Source: Streptomyces sp. JB150 (GTDB lineage: Bacteria > Actinomycetota > Actinomycetes > Streptomycetales > Streptomycetaceae). Taken from it: a stretch of DNA of 64,000 nucleotides. Both the position numbers and the translations under genes were made by a program. The notes beneath the pieces are model-generated. The model was not told where the DNA came from. It saw only the letters and a program-made list of their open reading frames with translations, and ran no database searches. Shown piece after piece: positions 38,045 through 51,225 of this stretch. The DNA lies in the NCBI RefSeq assembly GCF_011193355.1, contig NZ_CP049780.1:1161582-1225581 (forward strand), written 5' to 3'. Each line of letters begins with the position of its first letter. The stretch's first letter is position 1.

Positions 38045-38427
38045 GCTTGCATTCTTACCAAACCGCACTGACACCGGCGCACGGCCCGGACACACCTCGG
38101 CCTCCGGGGCCGGGACCTGAACCGGGCTCGGACCGGCGGCGAGGCGAGCCACGGCGGGCCCGGTCCCGAGCCGGGGAGCCACCGGAACCGGACCCGACAC
38201 GGGGCCCGGAGCGGACACCGGACCACCGGACCGGACCGAGACCGGCACCGCACCGCACCGGGACGCACCGGGACGCGCTGGCATCCGACCCGGACGGGCC
38301 GCCACGCCCCGCCGCCCAAGCAAGACCCCTCACCGCCCACGCGGGTCCTCCCCCCACCCACGCGGGGCCCGCGCCCGCCCCCGCGGGACCCGTCACCGCC
38401 CAACACTCGCGCACCCCCGCACGCACC
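38045..38427. other. Repeat-rich intergenic region between metK and priA
   Basis: Very GC-rich and built from short imperfect repeats (GACCGGACC, CACCGGGACG, ACCGCACCGC types). Open frames on both strands are Arg/Pro/Gly-rich without recognisable domains and are taken as non-coding. The priA promoter must lie here, but no consensus was identified. Confidence 0.55.
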
Positions 38428-38460
38428 GAGGCCCGGCACCCCCGAAGGGTGCCGGGCCTC
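38428..38460 (-). terminator. metK terminator
   Basis: A perfect 14-bp stem (38428-38441 with 38447-38460) and 5-base loop lie 17 bp past the metK stop, a very stable intrinsic terminator for the minus strand. Confidence 0.85.
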
Positions 38461-38476
38461 GTGAGCAGGTCGGGCC

Positions 38477-39685
38477 TTACAGCCCCGCCGCCTCGCGCAG
38501 CGCGTCGACGCGGTCGGTGCGCTCCCAGGTGAAGTCGGGCAGCTCCCGCCCGAAGTGACCGTACGCGGCGGTCTGGGCGTAGATCGGACGCAGCAGGTCG
38601 AGGTCGCGGATGATCGCGGCCGGACGCAGGTCGAAGACCTCGTCGATGGCCTTCTCGATCTTCTCGGGCTCGATCTTGTGGGTGCCGAAGGTCTCGATGA
38701 AGAGACCCACGGGCTCCGCCTTGCCGATCGCGTACGCCACCTGCACCTCGCAGCGGGCGGCGAGACCCGCGGCGACCACGTTCTTCGCGACCCAGCGCAT
38801 CGCGTACGCCGCCGAGCGGTCCACCTTGGACGGGTCCTTGCCGGAGAACGCGCCGCCTCCGTGACGGGCCATGCCGCCGTAGGTGTCGATGATGATCTTG
38901 CGACCGGTCAGGCCCGCGTCGCCCATCGGACCGCCGATCTCGAAGCGGCCGGTCGGGTTCACCAGCAGGCGGTAGCCCTCGGTGTCGAGCTTGATGCCCT
39001 CGTCCAGCAGCGCCTTCAGCTCCGGCTCGACCACGAACTCGCGGATGTCGGGCGCCAGCAACGAGTCCAGGTCGATGTCCGAGGCGTGCTGCGAGGAGAC
39101 CACCACGGTGTCGAGGCGGACGGCCTTGTCACCGTCGTACTCGATGGTGACCTGGGTCTTCCCGTCGGGGCGCAGGTAGGGGATCGTGCCGTTCTTGCGG
39201 ACGTCCGTCAGGCGCTTGGACAGCCGGTGGGCCAGGAAGATCGGGAGCGGCATGAGCGTCGGCGTCTCGTCCGTCGCGTAGCCGAACATCAGGCCCTGGT
39301 CGCCGGCGCCCTGCCGGTCCAGCTCGTCCTCGTCGCCCTCGACGCGGGTCTCGTACGCCGTGTCGACGCCCTGCGCGATGTCCGGGGACTGCGAGCCGAT
39401 CGACACGGACACGCCGCAGGAGGCGCCGTCGAAGCCCTTCTTCGAGGAGTCGTAGCCGATCTCCAGGATCTTGTCCCGGACGAGCTGCGGGATCGGGGCG
39501 TAGGCCTTGGTCGTGACCTCGCCGGCCACGTGGACCAGGCCGGTCGTGATCAGGGTCTCGACGGCGACCCGGGAGGTCGGGTCCTCGCGCAGCAGCGCGT
39601 CGAGAATGGTGTCGCTGATCTGGTCAGCGATCTTGTCGGGGTGACCCTCGGTCACGGACTCCGAAGTGAACAGGCGACGGGACAC
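38477..39685 (-). CDS. metK: S-adenosylmethionine synthetase
   Basis: A 402-residue MAT enzyme making SAM from methionine and ATP. Motifs: [19 protein letters not shown] at the start, the ATP-binding [15 protein letters not shown] near residue 130, and [19 protein letters not shown] around 275. The length is exactly that of other Streptomyces MetK proteins. The GTG at 39685 has GGGAG 5 bases upstream; the longer frame is not supported. No SAM riboswitch blocks were recognised upstream. In streptomycetes SAM supply is known to influence antibiotic production. Confidence 0.97.
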   Translation of the reverse strand: MSRRLFTSESVTEGHPDKIADQISDTILDALLREDPTSRVAVETLITTGLVHVAGEVTTKAYAPIPQLVRDKILEIGYDSSKKGFDGASCGVSVSIGSQSPDIAQGVDTAYETRVEGDEDELDRQGAGDQGLMFGYATDETPTLMPLPIFLAHRLSKRLTDVRKNGTIPYLRPDGKTQVTIEYDGDKAVRLDTVVVSSQHASDIDLDSLLAPDIREFVVEPELKALLDEGIKLDTEGYRLLVNPTGRFEIGGPMGDAGLTGRKIIIDTYGGMARHGGGAFSGKDPSKVDRSAAYAMRWVAKNVVAAGLAARCEVQVAYAIGKAEPVGLFIETFGTHKIEPEKIEKAIDEVFDLRPAAIIRDLDLLRPIYAQTAAYGHFGRELPDFTWERTDRVDALREAAGL

Positions 39686-39949
39686 AACGCTCCCTGGGGT
39701 TGCAGCGGCTGCTGGCTGATCATGGGTGGACGGGACGGGGCTGCGCCCGGCGTCGTCCTGGAACAGTTTATCGGTCGCACTCGTCCGCCGGACCACCCGT
39801 CTCGCCTCTCGGGAGCGCTGTGACCTGCGGCACGGGCATTCTGCCCAATCTTCCGTGGCATTGGCCAGAGGCGCCACACCGTCAATGCCGGAAGACGCAG
39901 GCGCACCGGCGTGTCGTCCAGGCGTACGAGGGACGGGCCGGCCGGGCGG

Positions 39950-41152
39950 TCAGGTCAGGCGCTCGGCGACCAGGTCCCACACGATTTCGGCCACGTGCTC
40001 CTTGGGGCCGTGCGGGACGGGGGTCTCGCCGCCGTCGGCGGCCAGCACCACGGCCTCGCTCTCCTCGGCGCCGAAGGTCTTGCGCTCCCCCACCTCGTTG
40101 ACCACCAGCAGGTCGCAGCCCTTGCGCTGGAGCTTTCTGCGGCCGTTGGCCAGCACGTCGTCGGTCTCCGCGGCGAAGCCCACGATCACCTGACCGGGGC
40201 GAGCCCGGTCGGCGGATATCTCGGCGAGGATGTCGGGGTTGCGGACCAGGACGACCGGGTCGGGCTCCTGGCCGTCCTTCTTCTTGATCTTCCCGGCCGC
40301 GTAGGTCGCGGGGCGGAAATCGGCCACCGCGGCGGCCATGACGACCGCGTCGGCGTCGGCGGCCGCCTTCAGCACCGCCTCGCGCAGCTGGACGGCGGTG
40401 CCGACCGGGACGACGTCGACCCCGGCCGGATCGGGCAGCGCGGTGTTGGCGGCGATCAGGGTGACCCGGGCGCCGCGCGCGGCGGCCGTGCGGGCGAGGG
40501 CGTACCCCTGCTTGCCGGAGGAGCGGTTGCCGAGGAAGCGGACCGGGTCCAGCGGCTCGCGGGTGCCGCCGGCGCTGACCACGACATGCCGGCCGGTGAG
40601 GTCGGGCTCGCGCACCCCGCGGGCCAGCACCCGGCGGCAGACCTCGAAGATCTCGGCGGGCTCGGGCAGCCGTCCCTTGCCGGTGTCGACGCCGGTGAGG
40701 CGGCCGACGGCGGGCTCGATGACGAGGGCGCCGCGGCGGCGCAACGTCGCCACGTTCTCCTGGGTGGCCGGGTGCTCCCACATCTCGGTGTGCATCGCGG
40801 GCGCGAAGACGACCGGGCAGCGGGCGGTGAGCAGGGTGTTGGTGAGCAGGTCGTCGGCGAGGCCGTGGGCGGCCTTGGCGAGCATGTCGGCGGTGGCCGG
40901 GGCGACGACGACCAGGTCGGCCTGCTGGCCGATGCGCACGTGCGGCACCTCGTGGACGTCGTCCCAGACCTGTGTGGAGACGGGGTTGCCGGAGAGCGCG
41001 GACCAGGTGGCGGCGCCGACGAAGTGCAGGGCGGAAGCGGTGGGGACGACCCGGACGTCGTGTCCGGACTCGGTGAGCCTTCGCAGCAGCTCACAGGCCT
41101 TGTACGCGGCGATGCCGCCGCTGACCCCCAGTACGACCTTCGGCTTGTCCAC
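39950..41152 (-). CDS. coaBC: Bifunctional phosphopantothenoylcysteine decarboxylase/synthetase
   Basis: A 400-residue Dfp/CoaBC protein for two coenzyme A steps. The N-terminal flavoprotein decarboxylase (about 1-185) shows GVSGGIAAYKACELLRRL, the active-site His in VPHVRI, and PAMHTEMW, where the usual Asn of PXMNXXMW is His (common in actinobacteria). The synthetase half (190-400) has GGTREPLDPVRFLGNRSSGKQG. The GTG at 41152 is supported by GGGGAGAG. It follows rpoZ on the same strand after a terminator-like hairpin. Confidence 0.95.
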   Translation of the reverse strand: MDKPKVVLGVSGGIAAYKACELLRRLTESGHDVRVVPTASALHFVGAATWSALSGNPVSTQVWDDVHEVPHVRIGQQADLVVVAPATADMLAKAAHGLADDLLTNTLLTARCPVVFAPAMHTEMWEHPATQENVATLRRRGALVIEPAVGRLTGVDTGKGRLPEPAEIFEVCRRVLARGVREPDLTGRHVVVSAGGTREPLDPVRFLGNRSSGKQGYALARTAAARGARVTLIAANTALPDPAGVDVVPVGTAVQLREAVLKAAADADAVVMAAAVADFRPATYAAGKIKKKDGQEPDPVVLVRNPDILAEISADRARPGQVIVGFAAETDDVLANGRRKLQRKGCDLLVVNEVGERKTFGAEESEAVVLAADGGETPVPHGPKEHVAEIVWDLVAERLT

Positions 41153-41201
41153 CGTCGACTCTCCCCGGACCTCGGAAACGGGCAACCACCCCCATGAGAC
41201 A

Positions 41202-41236
41202 CCACAGGCCCGGCAGACGTGCTACCGGGCCTGTGG
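41202..41236 (-). terminator. Terminator between rpoZ and coaBC
   Basis: A perfect 12-bp stem (41202-41213 with 41225-41236) and 11-base loop lie about 30 bp past the rpoZ stop and 50 bp before the coaBC start. Confidence 0.7.
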
Positions 41237-41265
41237 AAGGGCCAGCCGTGGGCTGATCGTATGAC

Positions 41266-41538
41266 TTACTGACCGGGGCCCTCGACGGCCTCGGAGGTCA
41301 GCAGTCCCGCGTTGATCTCACGCAGCGCGATCGAGAGCGGCTTCTCGTGGACGTGGGTGTCCACGAGCGGACCGACGTACTCGAGGAGACCCTCGCCGAG
41401 CTGCGAGTAGTACGCGTTGATCTGGCGGGCCCGCTTGGCCGCGTAGATCACGAGGCTGTACTTCGAGTCGGTGGCCTCGAGGAGCTCGTCGATCGGCGGG
41501 TTGATGATGCCCTCGGGCGCGGAGATGGAAGAGGACAC
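41266..41538 (-). CDS. rpoZ: RNA polymerase omega subunit
   Basis: A 90-residue omega subunit. Conserved core: [36 protein letters not shown], then [16 protein letters not shown]. Omega aids beta-prime folding and polymerase assembly; in streptomycetes its loss affects antibiotic production and morphology. GTG start with GGAAGG upstream. It lies downstream of gmk on the same strand, the common bacterial gmk-rpoZ order. Confidence 0.96.
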   Translation of the reverse strand: MSSSISAPEGIINPPIDELLEATDSKYSLVIYAAKRARQINAYYSQLGEGLLEYVGPLVDTHVHEKPLSIALREINAGLLTSEAVEGPGQ

Positions 41539-41575
41539 GCTCTACCTTCCGATGGATGGGAAAGATGCAGTCCGT

Positions 41576-41614
41576 GTGATCCGGGGCCGTGATCCAGGAC
41601 CGCGATCCGGGATC
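41576..41614. repeat. Three 13-bp tandem repeats upstream of rpoZ
   Basis: Units starting at 41576, 41589 and 41602 share the pattern GYGATCCRGGRYC. The third continues into a small hairpin (41600-41607 with 41611-41618). They lie in the 138-bp gap between gmk and rpoZ. Confidence 0.55.
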
Positions 41615-41676
41615 GCGGCCGGCACCGTGGTCCGGGTCTGTGATCGGCGATCCAGGCCCGCGGCGACCACGGACGG

Positions 41677-42234
41677 TCACACGACGTTCATCAAGGCTAG
41701 CAGCTCACGGGCGACGTCCTGGACGGAGGTGTTGACCAGCGTCTCGTCGAACTCCGTCTCGGCGGCGAGTTCGACCTTGGCCGCGTCCAGCCGGCGCTCG
41801 ATCACCTCGGGCGGCTCGGTGCCCCGGCCGGTCAGCCTGCGCACCAGCTCCTCCCAGGAGGGCGGAGCCAGGAACACCAGCTGGGCCTCGGGCATCGACT
41901 CGCGGACCTGCCGGGCACCCTGGAGGTCGATCTCCAGGAGGACGGGCTCACCCGCCTCCAGGCGCTCCAGCACGGCCGCGCGCGGCGTCCCGTAGCGGTT
42001 GCCGGCGAACTCGGCCCACTCCAGCAGCTCGCCGTTGGCGATCAGCTTGTCCATCTCCTCGTCGGTGACGAAGAAGTAGTGGACTCCGTGCTTCTCACCG
42101 GGGCGGGGCTTGCGGGTCGTCGCCGACACCGAGAGCCAGACCTCGGGGTGTTCCTTGCGCATATGGGCGACCACCGTGCTCTTGCCGACCCCGGAGGGTC
42201 CGGAGAGCACGGTCAGCCGCGGACGTTCACTCAT
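41677..42234 (-). CDS. gmk: Guanylate kinase
   Basis: A 185-residue GMP kinase (GMP + ATP to GDP). P-loop [11 protein letters not shown] at residues 11-21, followed by [21 protein letters not shown], the GMP-binding region, and [13 protein letters not shown]. Length is normal. It lies 58 bp downstream of the sIHF gene, a conserved actinobacterial arrangement (mihF-gmk-rpoZ). ATG start. Confidence 0.96.
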   Translation of the reverse strand: MSERPRLTVLSGPSGVGKSTVVAHMRKEHPEVWLSVSATTRKPRPGEKHGVHYFFVTDEEMDKLIANGELLEWAEFAGNRYGTPRAAVLERLEAGEPVLLEIDLQGARQVRESMPEAQLVFLAPPSWEELVRRLTGRGTEPPEVIERRLDAAKVELAAETEFDETLVNTSVQDVARELLALMNVV

Positions 42235-42292
42235 GCAGCGATTATTCCAGCAATCCCGGAGTGCCCGGGACCAGGCCCGGGCGAGCCCGGGG

Positions 42293-42616
42293 TCAGGAGT
42301 TGGTGCCGCCGAATTCGCGCTCGAGGGAGGCGATCTGGTTGGAACCGAGACCGCGCACGCGGCGGCTCTCGGAGATGCCGAGTCGCTCCATGATCTGCTT
42401 GGCGCGGACCTTGCCCACGCCCGGCAGGGACTCGAGCAGGGCGGAGACCTTCATCTTACCGATGACGTCGTTCTCCTGGCCCTGCTTGATGACCTCGTGA
42501 AGGGAGGCGCCGGAGTGCTTGAGTCGATTCTTGACCTCGGCCCGCTCCCGGCGAGCCGCGGCGGCCTTTTCGAGCGCGGCTGCGCGCTGTTCGGGGGTAA
42601 GGGGCGGAAGAGCCAC
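42293..42616 (-). CDS. sihF: Actinobacterial integration host factor sIHF
   Basis: A 107-residue nucleoid protein, exactly the size of the S. coelicolor sIHF. Sequence: a long N-terminal helix (about residues 1-35), then [30 protein letters not shown], which contains the helix-two-turn-helix DNA-binding element ([10 protein letters not shown]). It bends DNA and affects topology, sporulation and secondary metabolism. It is not related to E. coli IHF. GTG start with GAGGTGA upstream. A longer frame to 42772 adds Arg/Pro-rich residues and is rejected. Confidence 0.95.
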   Translation of the reverse strand: MALPPLTPEQRAAALEKAAAARRERAEVKNRLKHSGASLHEVIKQGQENDVIGKMKVSALLESLPGVGKVRAKQIMERLGISESRRVRGLGSNQIASLEREFGGTNS

Positions 42617-42905
42617 GCCTACGTCACCTCGGATGTCGAACTGTCGGATACGGACCGGTGAGGAACCTAGTCGCCCCACACCTGGGGAGCCACGAGCAAC
42701 ACGGCTGCCCGTTCTCCCCCACTGCCTCGAGGGCGTGGGAGGTGGCCCCACTCGTCGGAGACTAGCGGTCAAGTCCGCCAGAGTCAGCGAGAACAGAGGA
42801 AAAGTCCTGGTCAGCCTCAGTCAGGACCGGATATTTCAGACATACTGCCCTGGATTCGTGGATGTATCCAGCCTCAGGCAGTCCCCGGAGGACCCGGCGG
42901 AGCTC

Positions 42906-43760
42906 TCAGACCGGTGCCACCGCGGCCCGGATCTCCTCCGCGAAGCGGTCGGCGGCCGTCCGCAGCGCGCCCACGTCGGGACCGTGACGCAGAACACCCC
43001 GGCTGACGTTCGGGACGACGTTGCGCACCGCGGCTCCGAACACTGTGGGCAGATCGGTCGGTGTGGCCCCCTGCGCGCCGATGCCGGGCGCGAGCAGCGG
43101 ACCGTTGATCGCCAGGTCGTACGAGGACAGGTCGCCCAGCGTCGCCCCGACGACCGCGCCGAAGGACCCCAGGGGCTCCTCCCCCGCGTTCTCGGCCGCG
43201 AGGTGGGCGAGCATCGTCGCGCCGACGGTGCGGCCGTCCGCGCGCACGGCGTGCTGGACCTCGCCGCCCTCCGGGTTGGACGTCAGCGCCAGCACGAACA
43301 GCCCGGCGCCGTTCTCCCGCGCCAGCTCGACGGCGGGCTTCAGGGAGCCGTAGCCGAGGTACGGCGAGACGGTGAGGGCGTCGGAGAACAGCGGGGCGCC
43401 CCGGCGCAGGAACGACTCGGCGTAGGCGGCCATGGTGGAGCCGATGTCGCCGCGCTTGGCGTCCATGACGACCAGCGCGCCGGCCGCGCGGGCCTCCTCG
43501 ACGGACTTCTCCAGCACCGCGACACCGCGCGAGCCGAAGCGTTCGAAGAACGCGCTCTGCGGCTTGAGCACGGCGACCCGGTCGGCCACCGCCTCGACCA
43601 CCGTGCGGCTGAACCGCTCCAGGCCCGCCACGTCGTCGTTCAGGCCCCACTCGGCGAGCAGGGAGGCGTGCGGGTCGATGCCCACGCACAGCGGTCCCCG
43701 CTCCTCCATGGCGCGGCGCAGCCGGGCGCCGAAGGGTTCCAGGGGGCTCGTGCCGGTCAT
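42906..43760 (-). CDS. pyrF: Orotidine 5'-phosphate decarboxylase
   Basis: A 284-residue OMP decarboxylase of the long (actinobacterial/group 2) type, the last step to UMP. Signatures: [29 protein letters not shown] and [18 protein letters not shown], the catalytic K-D-K/D motif. The ATG overlaps the pyrD stop (ATGA, 43757-43760), so it is the last translationally coupled gene of the pyr operon. About 290 bp to sIHF follow without a strong terminator. Confidence 0.95.
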   Translation of the reverse strand: MTGTSPLEPFGARLRRAMEERGPLCVGIDPHASLLAEWGLNDDVAGLERFSRTVVEAVADRVAVLKPQSAFFERFGSRGVAVLEKSVEEARAAGALVVMDAKRGDIGSTMAAYAESFLRRGAPLFSDALTVSPYLGYGSLKPAVELARENGAGLFVLALTSNPEGGEVQHAVRADGRTVGATMLAHLAAENAGEEPLGSFGAVVGATLGDLSSYDLAINGPLLAPGIGAQGATPTDLPTVFGAAVRNVVPNVSRGVLRHGPDVGALRTAADRFAEEIRAAVAPV

Positions 43761-44863
43761 CGGGGCTTCCTCACGTCGGCGCCGACCGCGTCGGCGAGAG
43801 TGGCGTACGGGCTCTGGCGCAGCCGCGCGGCGAGGCCCTTGTGGATGGCGCGGGCCCAGAAGGGTCCCTCGTAGACGAAGGCGCTGTAGCCCTGGACCAG
43901 CGTGGCGCCGGCCAGGATGCGCTGCCAGGCGTCCTCGGCGTTCTCGATGCCGCCGACGCCGACCAGGGTGATCCGGTCGCCCACGCGCGCGTAGAGGCGG
44001 CGCAGCACCTGCAGGGAGCGTTCCTTCAGGGGCGCCCCGGACAGGCCGCCGGTCTCCTTCACCAGGGACGGGTCGGAGGTCAGGCCCAGACCGTCGCGGG
44101 CGATGGTGGTGTTGGTCGCGATGATGCCGTCCAGGCCGAGTTCCACGGCGAGGTCGGCGACCGCGTCGACGTCCTCGTCGGCGAGGTCGGGCGCGATCTT
44201 CACCAGGAGCGGGACGCGCCGCGTGGTGACCGTGCGGTCGGCGGCCTCGCGGACGGCGGTCAGCAGCGGGCGCAGCGCCTCGGTGGCCTGGAGGTCGCGC
44301 AGGCCGGGCGTGTTGGGCGAGGAGACGTTGACGACCAGGTAGTCGGCGTACGGCGCGAGCCGCTCGGCGGACTTCACGTAGTCGAGGACGGCCTCTTCCT
44401 CCGGCACGACCTTGGTCTTGCCGATGTTGACGCCCACGACGGTCCGGAAGACCGGCGTGCGGGAGGCGAGGCGGGCGGCGACGGCGAGCGAGCCGTCGTT
44501 GTTGAAGCCCATGCGGTTGATCAGCGCGCGGTCGGCGACCAGGCGGAACAGCCGCTTCCTGGGGTTGCCGGGCTGCGGCTCGCCGGTGACGGTGCCGATC
44601 TCGACGTGGTCGAAGCCGAGCATCGCCATGCCGTCGATGGCGACGGCGTTCTTGTCGAAGCCGGCGGCGAGCCCGAACGGGCCGTGCATGCGCAGGCCGA
44701 AGGCCTCGGTGCGCAGCTCCTCGTACCGGGGCGCGAGCGCGGCCGCGACGAAGGTGCGCAGCACGGGGACGCGCACGGCCAGGCGGATCCAGCGGAAGGC
44801 CAGGTGGTGGGCCGCCTCCGGGTCCATCCGCCGGAAGAAGAGGTTGAAGAAGATCTTGTACAT
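43757..44863 (-). CDS. pyrD: Dihydroorotate dehydrogenase, class 2
   Basis: A 368-residue quinone-linked, membrane-associated class 2 enzyme. The N-terminal helix [23 protein letters not shown] is the membrane contact. [27 protein letters not shown] and [14 protein letters not shown] hold the FMN-binding and catalytic (Ser) residues. It couples pyrimidine synthesis to the respiratory chain. GAGGACA precedes the ATG. It lies 65 bp after carB with a strong hairpin between, and overlaps pyrF. Confidence 0.96.
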   Translation of the reverse strand: MYKIFFNLFFRRMDPEAAHHLAFRWIRLAVRVPVLRTFVAAALAPRYEELRTEAFGLRMHGPFGLAAGFDKNAVAIDGMAMLGFDHVEIGTVTGEPQPGNPRKRLFRLVADRALINRMGFNNDGSLAVAARLASRTPVFRTVVGVNIGKTKVVPEEEAVLDYVKSAERLAPYADYLVVNVSSPNTPGLRDLQATEALRPLLTAVREAADRTVTTRRVPLLVKIAPDLADEDVDAVADLAVELGLDGIIATNTTIARDGLGLTSDPSLVKETGGLSGAPLKERSLQVLRRLYARVGDRITLVGVGGIENAEDAWQRILAGATLVQGYSAFVYEGPFWARAIHKGLAARLRQSPYATLADAVGADVRKPR

Positions 44864-44890
44864 CGGTGTCCTCGGGGAGGGCCCCATGAA

Positions 44891-44920
44891 GAGGGGGACA
44901 CCGTTTCCGGTGTCCCCCTC
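44891..44920 (-). terminator. Strong hairpin between carB and pyrD
   Basis: A perfect 13-bp stem (44891-44903 with 44908-44920) is closed by the loop GAAA on the minus strand, a GNRA tetraloop. It lies 9 bp past the carB stop inside the pyr operon. It could be a partial terminator or an mRNA-stabilising 3' end. Confidence 0.7.
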
Positions 44921-44928
44921 GAGGGCTG

Positions 44929-48229
<3,301 letters not shown>

Positions 48230-48237
<8 letters not shown>

Positions 48238-49372
48238 GCTGGCCCTCCATGAGCTTCACGAAGCGGTCGAACAGGTAGGCGGCGTCGTGCGGGCCGGCTG
48301 CCGCTTCGGGGTGGTACTGGACGCTGAAGGCCGGCTTGTCGAGAAGCTGGAGGCCCTCCACCACGTTGTCGTTGAGGCAGACGTGGGAGACCTCGGCGCG
48401 GCCGAAGGGGGTCTCGGAGACCTGGTCGAGCGGGGCGTCGACGGCGAAGCCGTGGTTGTGCGCGGTGACCTCGACCTTGCCGGTGGTGCGGTCCTGCACC
48501 GGCTGGTTGATGCCGCGGTGGCCGTACTTCAGCTTGTAGGTGCCGAAGCCCAGCGCGCGACCGAGGATCTGGTTGCCGAAGCAGATGCCGAACAGCGGGG
48601 TGCCCCGCTCCAGGACGGCCCGCATGACGGAGACCGGGTGGTCGGCGGTGGCCGGGTCGCCGGGGCCGTTGGAGAAGAACACGCCGTCCGGGTTCACGGC
48701 GTACACGTCCTCGACGCTCGCCGTGGCGGGCAGCACGTGCACCTCGATGCCGCGCTCGGCCATCCGGTGCGGGGTCATGCCCTTGATGCCGAGGTCGACG
48801 GCGGCGACGGTGAACTTCTTCTCACCGATCGCGGGGACGACGTACGGCTCCTTGGTGGCGACCTCGGCGGAGAGGTCGGCGCCCGTCATCTCGGGGGCCT
48901 GGCGGACCCGGGTGAGCATGGTGCCCTCGTCGGGCAGCGCGGTGCCGGAGAAGATGCCGACGCGCATGGCGCCGCGCTCGCGCAGGTGGCGGGTGAGCGC
49001 GCGGGTGTCGACGCCGCTGATGCCGACGACGCCCTGGGCGGCCAGCTCCTCGTCCAGGGAGCGCCGGGAGCGCCAGCTGGACGGCACGCGCGCGGGGTCG
49101 CGCACGACGTAGCCGGCGACCCAGATGCGCTGCGACTCGGGGTCCTCGTCGTTGACGCCGGTGTTGCCGACGTGCGGGGCCGTCATGACGACGACCTGCC
49201 GGTGGTACGACGGGTCCGTCAGGGTCTCCTGGTAGCCGGTCATGCCGGTGGAGAAGACGGCCTCGCCGAAGGTCTCCCCCACGGCCCCGTAGGCGCGGCC
49301 GCGGAAGACCCGGCCGTCCTCCAGGACGAGTACGGCGGGAACCCTGCTGGTTCCCCTGGTGGAGGTCGTCAT
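48230..49372 (-). CDS. carA: Carbamoyl-phosphate synthase, small (glutaminase) subunit
   Basis: A 380-residue class I glutamine amidotransferase subunit. The N-terminal domain (about 1-150, [17 protein letters not shown]) precedes the GATase domain with the nucleophile cysteine in [16 protein letters not shown] and the His/Glu pair in QYHPEA near the end. Supplies ammonia through the tunnel to CarB. Its ATG overlaps the stop of the upstream membrane-protein gene (49369-49372), and its own stop overlaps carB. Confidence 0.97.
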
Positions 49373-49938
49373 CGTTCGGCGCCTTCCCTGGTGTTCGTTT
49401 CGATCATGGAGTTGAGGACGTCGACCCACTCGTTGTGCTCGGCCGCGCGGTCGGAGCGGAAGCCGGAGTCGATCAGCTTGTCGCCGTGTGCCCAGGTCAC
49501 GATGAGCAGTCCGCCCTCGGTGAGCACCTTGCCGGCGATGCCCTTGTCGAGGCGGGCCGCGCGCAGCGCGGCGGCGGGGACGAAGAAGTCGGTCGCCCCG
49601 GGGCGTACGACCTCAAGGCCCGCGTCCGTCAGCGTCAGCTCGGCCCGGCTGCGGGTGCCCAGGCCGCGCGCCACGATGCGGTCCAGCCACTGTCCGGCGG
49701 TGGTGGAGCCGTGGTAGCGGCCACTCATCGTCAGTGTGGCCTCGCCGGGCTCGTCCGGCGCGGTGGGCAGCTCGGGCAGGTCGCCCTGGAGGGTGCCGCG
49801 CCACTTCCAGCCCTCGCGCATCAGCCAGTAGACGAGCGCGACGAAGAGGGCGAGGCCGACGACCCAGCCGAGGCGGGCGGCCCAGTCGGTCACTTCCGCC
49901 GATTTCCTCTCGGCGGCCAGCAGGATTACAGGTGTCAC
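49369..49938 (-). CDS. Single-TM protein embedded in the pyr operon
   Basis: A 189-residue protein. A short N-terminal part is followed by one membrane segment (about residues 22-42, [18 protein letters not shown]). Then comes a soluble domain with strands such as [33 protein letters not shown] that recalls a PH-like fold. Function unknown. It is translationally coupled on both sides: its GTG overlaps the pyrC stop (49935-49938) and its stop overlaps the carA ATG. Mycobacteria, as I recall, carry a membrane-protein gene at the same place (Rv1382 between pyrC and carA), so a role tied to pyrimidine synthesis is plausible. Confidence 0.85.
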   Translation of the reverse strand: MTPVILLAAERKSAEVTDWAARLGWVVGLALFVALVYWLMREGWKWRGTLQGDLPELPTAPDEPGEATLTMSGRYHGSTTAGQWLDRIVARGLGTRSRAELTLTDAGLEVVRPGATDFFVPAAALRAARLDKGIAGKVLTEGGLLIVTWAHGDKLIDSGFRSDRAAEHNEWVDVLNSMIETNTREGAER

Positions 49939-51221
49939 GTGAGCTTCCCGTCGACGAGCGTGGCCTTGCCCCGGAGCCACGTGTGCGTGACACGGCCCGG
50001 CAGCTCACGCCCCTCGTACGGGGTGTTGCGGCTGCGCGAGGCGAAGCCCGCGGGGTCCACGAGGCCACGGTATGCCGTGTCGACCAGGGTGAGGTTGGCG
50101 GGCTCACCAGCCGAGACGGGTCGGCCGTGGCCCGTGGCCCGTCCGATGCGCGCGGGCGCGAAGGACATCCGGTCGGCGACGCCGGCCCAGTCCAGCAGGC
50201 CCGTGTCCACCATGGTCGCCTGGACCACGGAGAGCGCGGTCTCCAGGCCGACCATGCCCATGGCGGCGGCGGCCCACTCGCAGTCCTTGTCCTCGTGCGG
50301 GTGGGGAGCGTGGTCGGTGGCGACGATGTCGATCGTGCCGTCGGCCAGGGCCTCGCGCAGGGCCAGCACGTCGCGCTCGGTGCGCAGCGGCGGGTTGACC
50401 TTGTAGACGGGGTTGTAGGTGCGCACCAGCTCGTCGGTGAGGAGCAGGTGGTGCGGGGTGACCTCGGCGGTCACCTGGATGCCGCGGGACTTGGCCCAGC
50501 GCACGATCTCGACCGACCCGGCGGTCGACAGGTGGCAGATGTGCACGCGGGAGCCGACGTGCTCGGCGAGCAGCACATCGCGGGCGATGATCGACTCCTC
50601 GGCCACCGCCGGCCAGCCGCCGAGACCCAGCTCGGCGGAGACGACGCCCTCGTTCATCTGGGCGCCCTCGGTCAGCCGCGGCTCCTGCGCGTGCTGGGCG
50701 ATGACGCCGTCGAAGGCCTTCACGTACTCCAGCGCGCGGCGCATGATCTGCGCGTCGTGCACGCACTTGCCGTCGTCGGAGAAGACGGTCACCCCGGCCG
50801 CGGACTCGTGCATGGCGCCCAGCTCGGCGAGCTTGCTGCCCTCCAGGCCGACGGTGACGGCGCCGATGGGCTGCACGTCGCAGTAGCCGGACTCCCTGCC
50901 GAGCCGCCACACCTGCTCGACGACACCGGCGGTGTCGGCGACCGGGAAGGTGTTGGCCATGGCGAACACGCTGGTGTAGCCGCCGGAGGCCGCCGCGCGG
51001 GTGCCGGTCAGGACGGTCTCGGAGTCCTCGCGGCCGGGCTCGCGCAGGTGGGTGTGCAGGTCGACCAGGCCCGGCAGCAGCACCTTGCCGCCGGCCTCGA
51101 CGACCTCGGCGCCGTCGGCGGACAGGCCGGTGCCCACCTCGGCGATGGTCTCGCCGTCGATCAGGACGTCCCGCTCCTCGCCGCCGAGGACCTTCGCACC
51201 ACGGATCAGGATCTTGCTCAC
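49935..51221 (-). CDS. pyrC: Dihydroorotase
   Basis: A 428-residue type I dihydroorotase (carbamoyl aspartate to dihydroorotate). Metal-binding VDLHTHLREPGREDSE lies near residue 57, followed by GGYTSVFAMANTFPV, a later DHAPH segment, and a C-terminal composite domain. The usual PNTxP is ANTFP here. GTG start with GGAG. It follows pyrB after 4 bp and overlaps the next gene. Confidence 0.95.
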   Translation of the reverse strand: MSKILIRGAKVLGGEERDVLIDGETIAEVGTGLSADGAEVVEAGGKVLLPGLVDLHTHLREPGREDSETVLTGTRAAASGGYTSVFAMANTFPVADTAGVVEQVWRLGRESGYCDVQPIGAVTVGLEGSKLAELGAMHESAAGVTVFSDDGKCVHDAQIMRRALEYVKAFDGVIAQHAQEPRLTEGAQMNEGVVSAELGLGGWPAVAEESIIARDVLLAEHVGSRVHICHLSTAGSVEIVRWAKSRGIQVTAEVTPHHLLLTDELVRTYNPVYKVNPPLRTERDVLALREALADGTIDIVATDHAPHPHEDKDCEWAAAAMGMVGLETALSVVQATMVDTGLLDWAGVADRMSFAPARIGRATGHGRPVSAGEPANLTLVDTAYRGLVDPAGFASRSRNTPYEGRELPGRVTHTWLRGKATLVDGKLT

Positions 51222-51225
51222 GGTC

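Noticed and set aside
38047..38532. Possible small genes upstream of priA
   Set aside because: Frames are open on both strands, driven by GC-rich repeats; none has homology-like features, and they overlap the metK terminator.
39686..39949. SAM riboswitch upstream of metK
   Set aside because: None of the SAM-I, SAM-II or SAM-IV conserved blocks could be read in the leader; I see only a possible TAAACT -10 on the minus strand.
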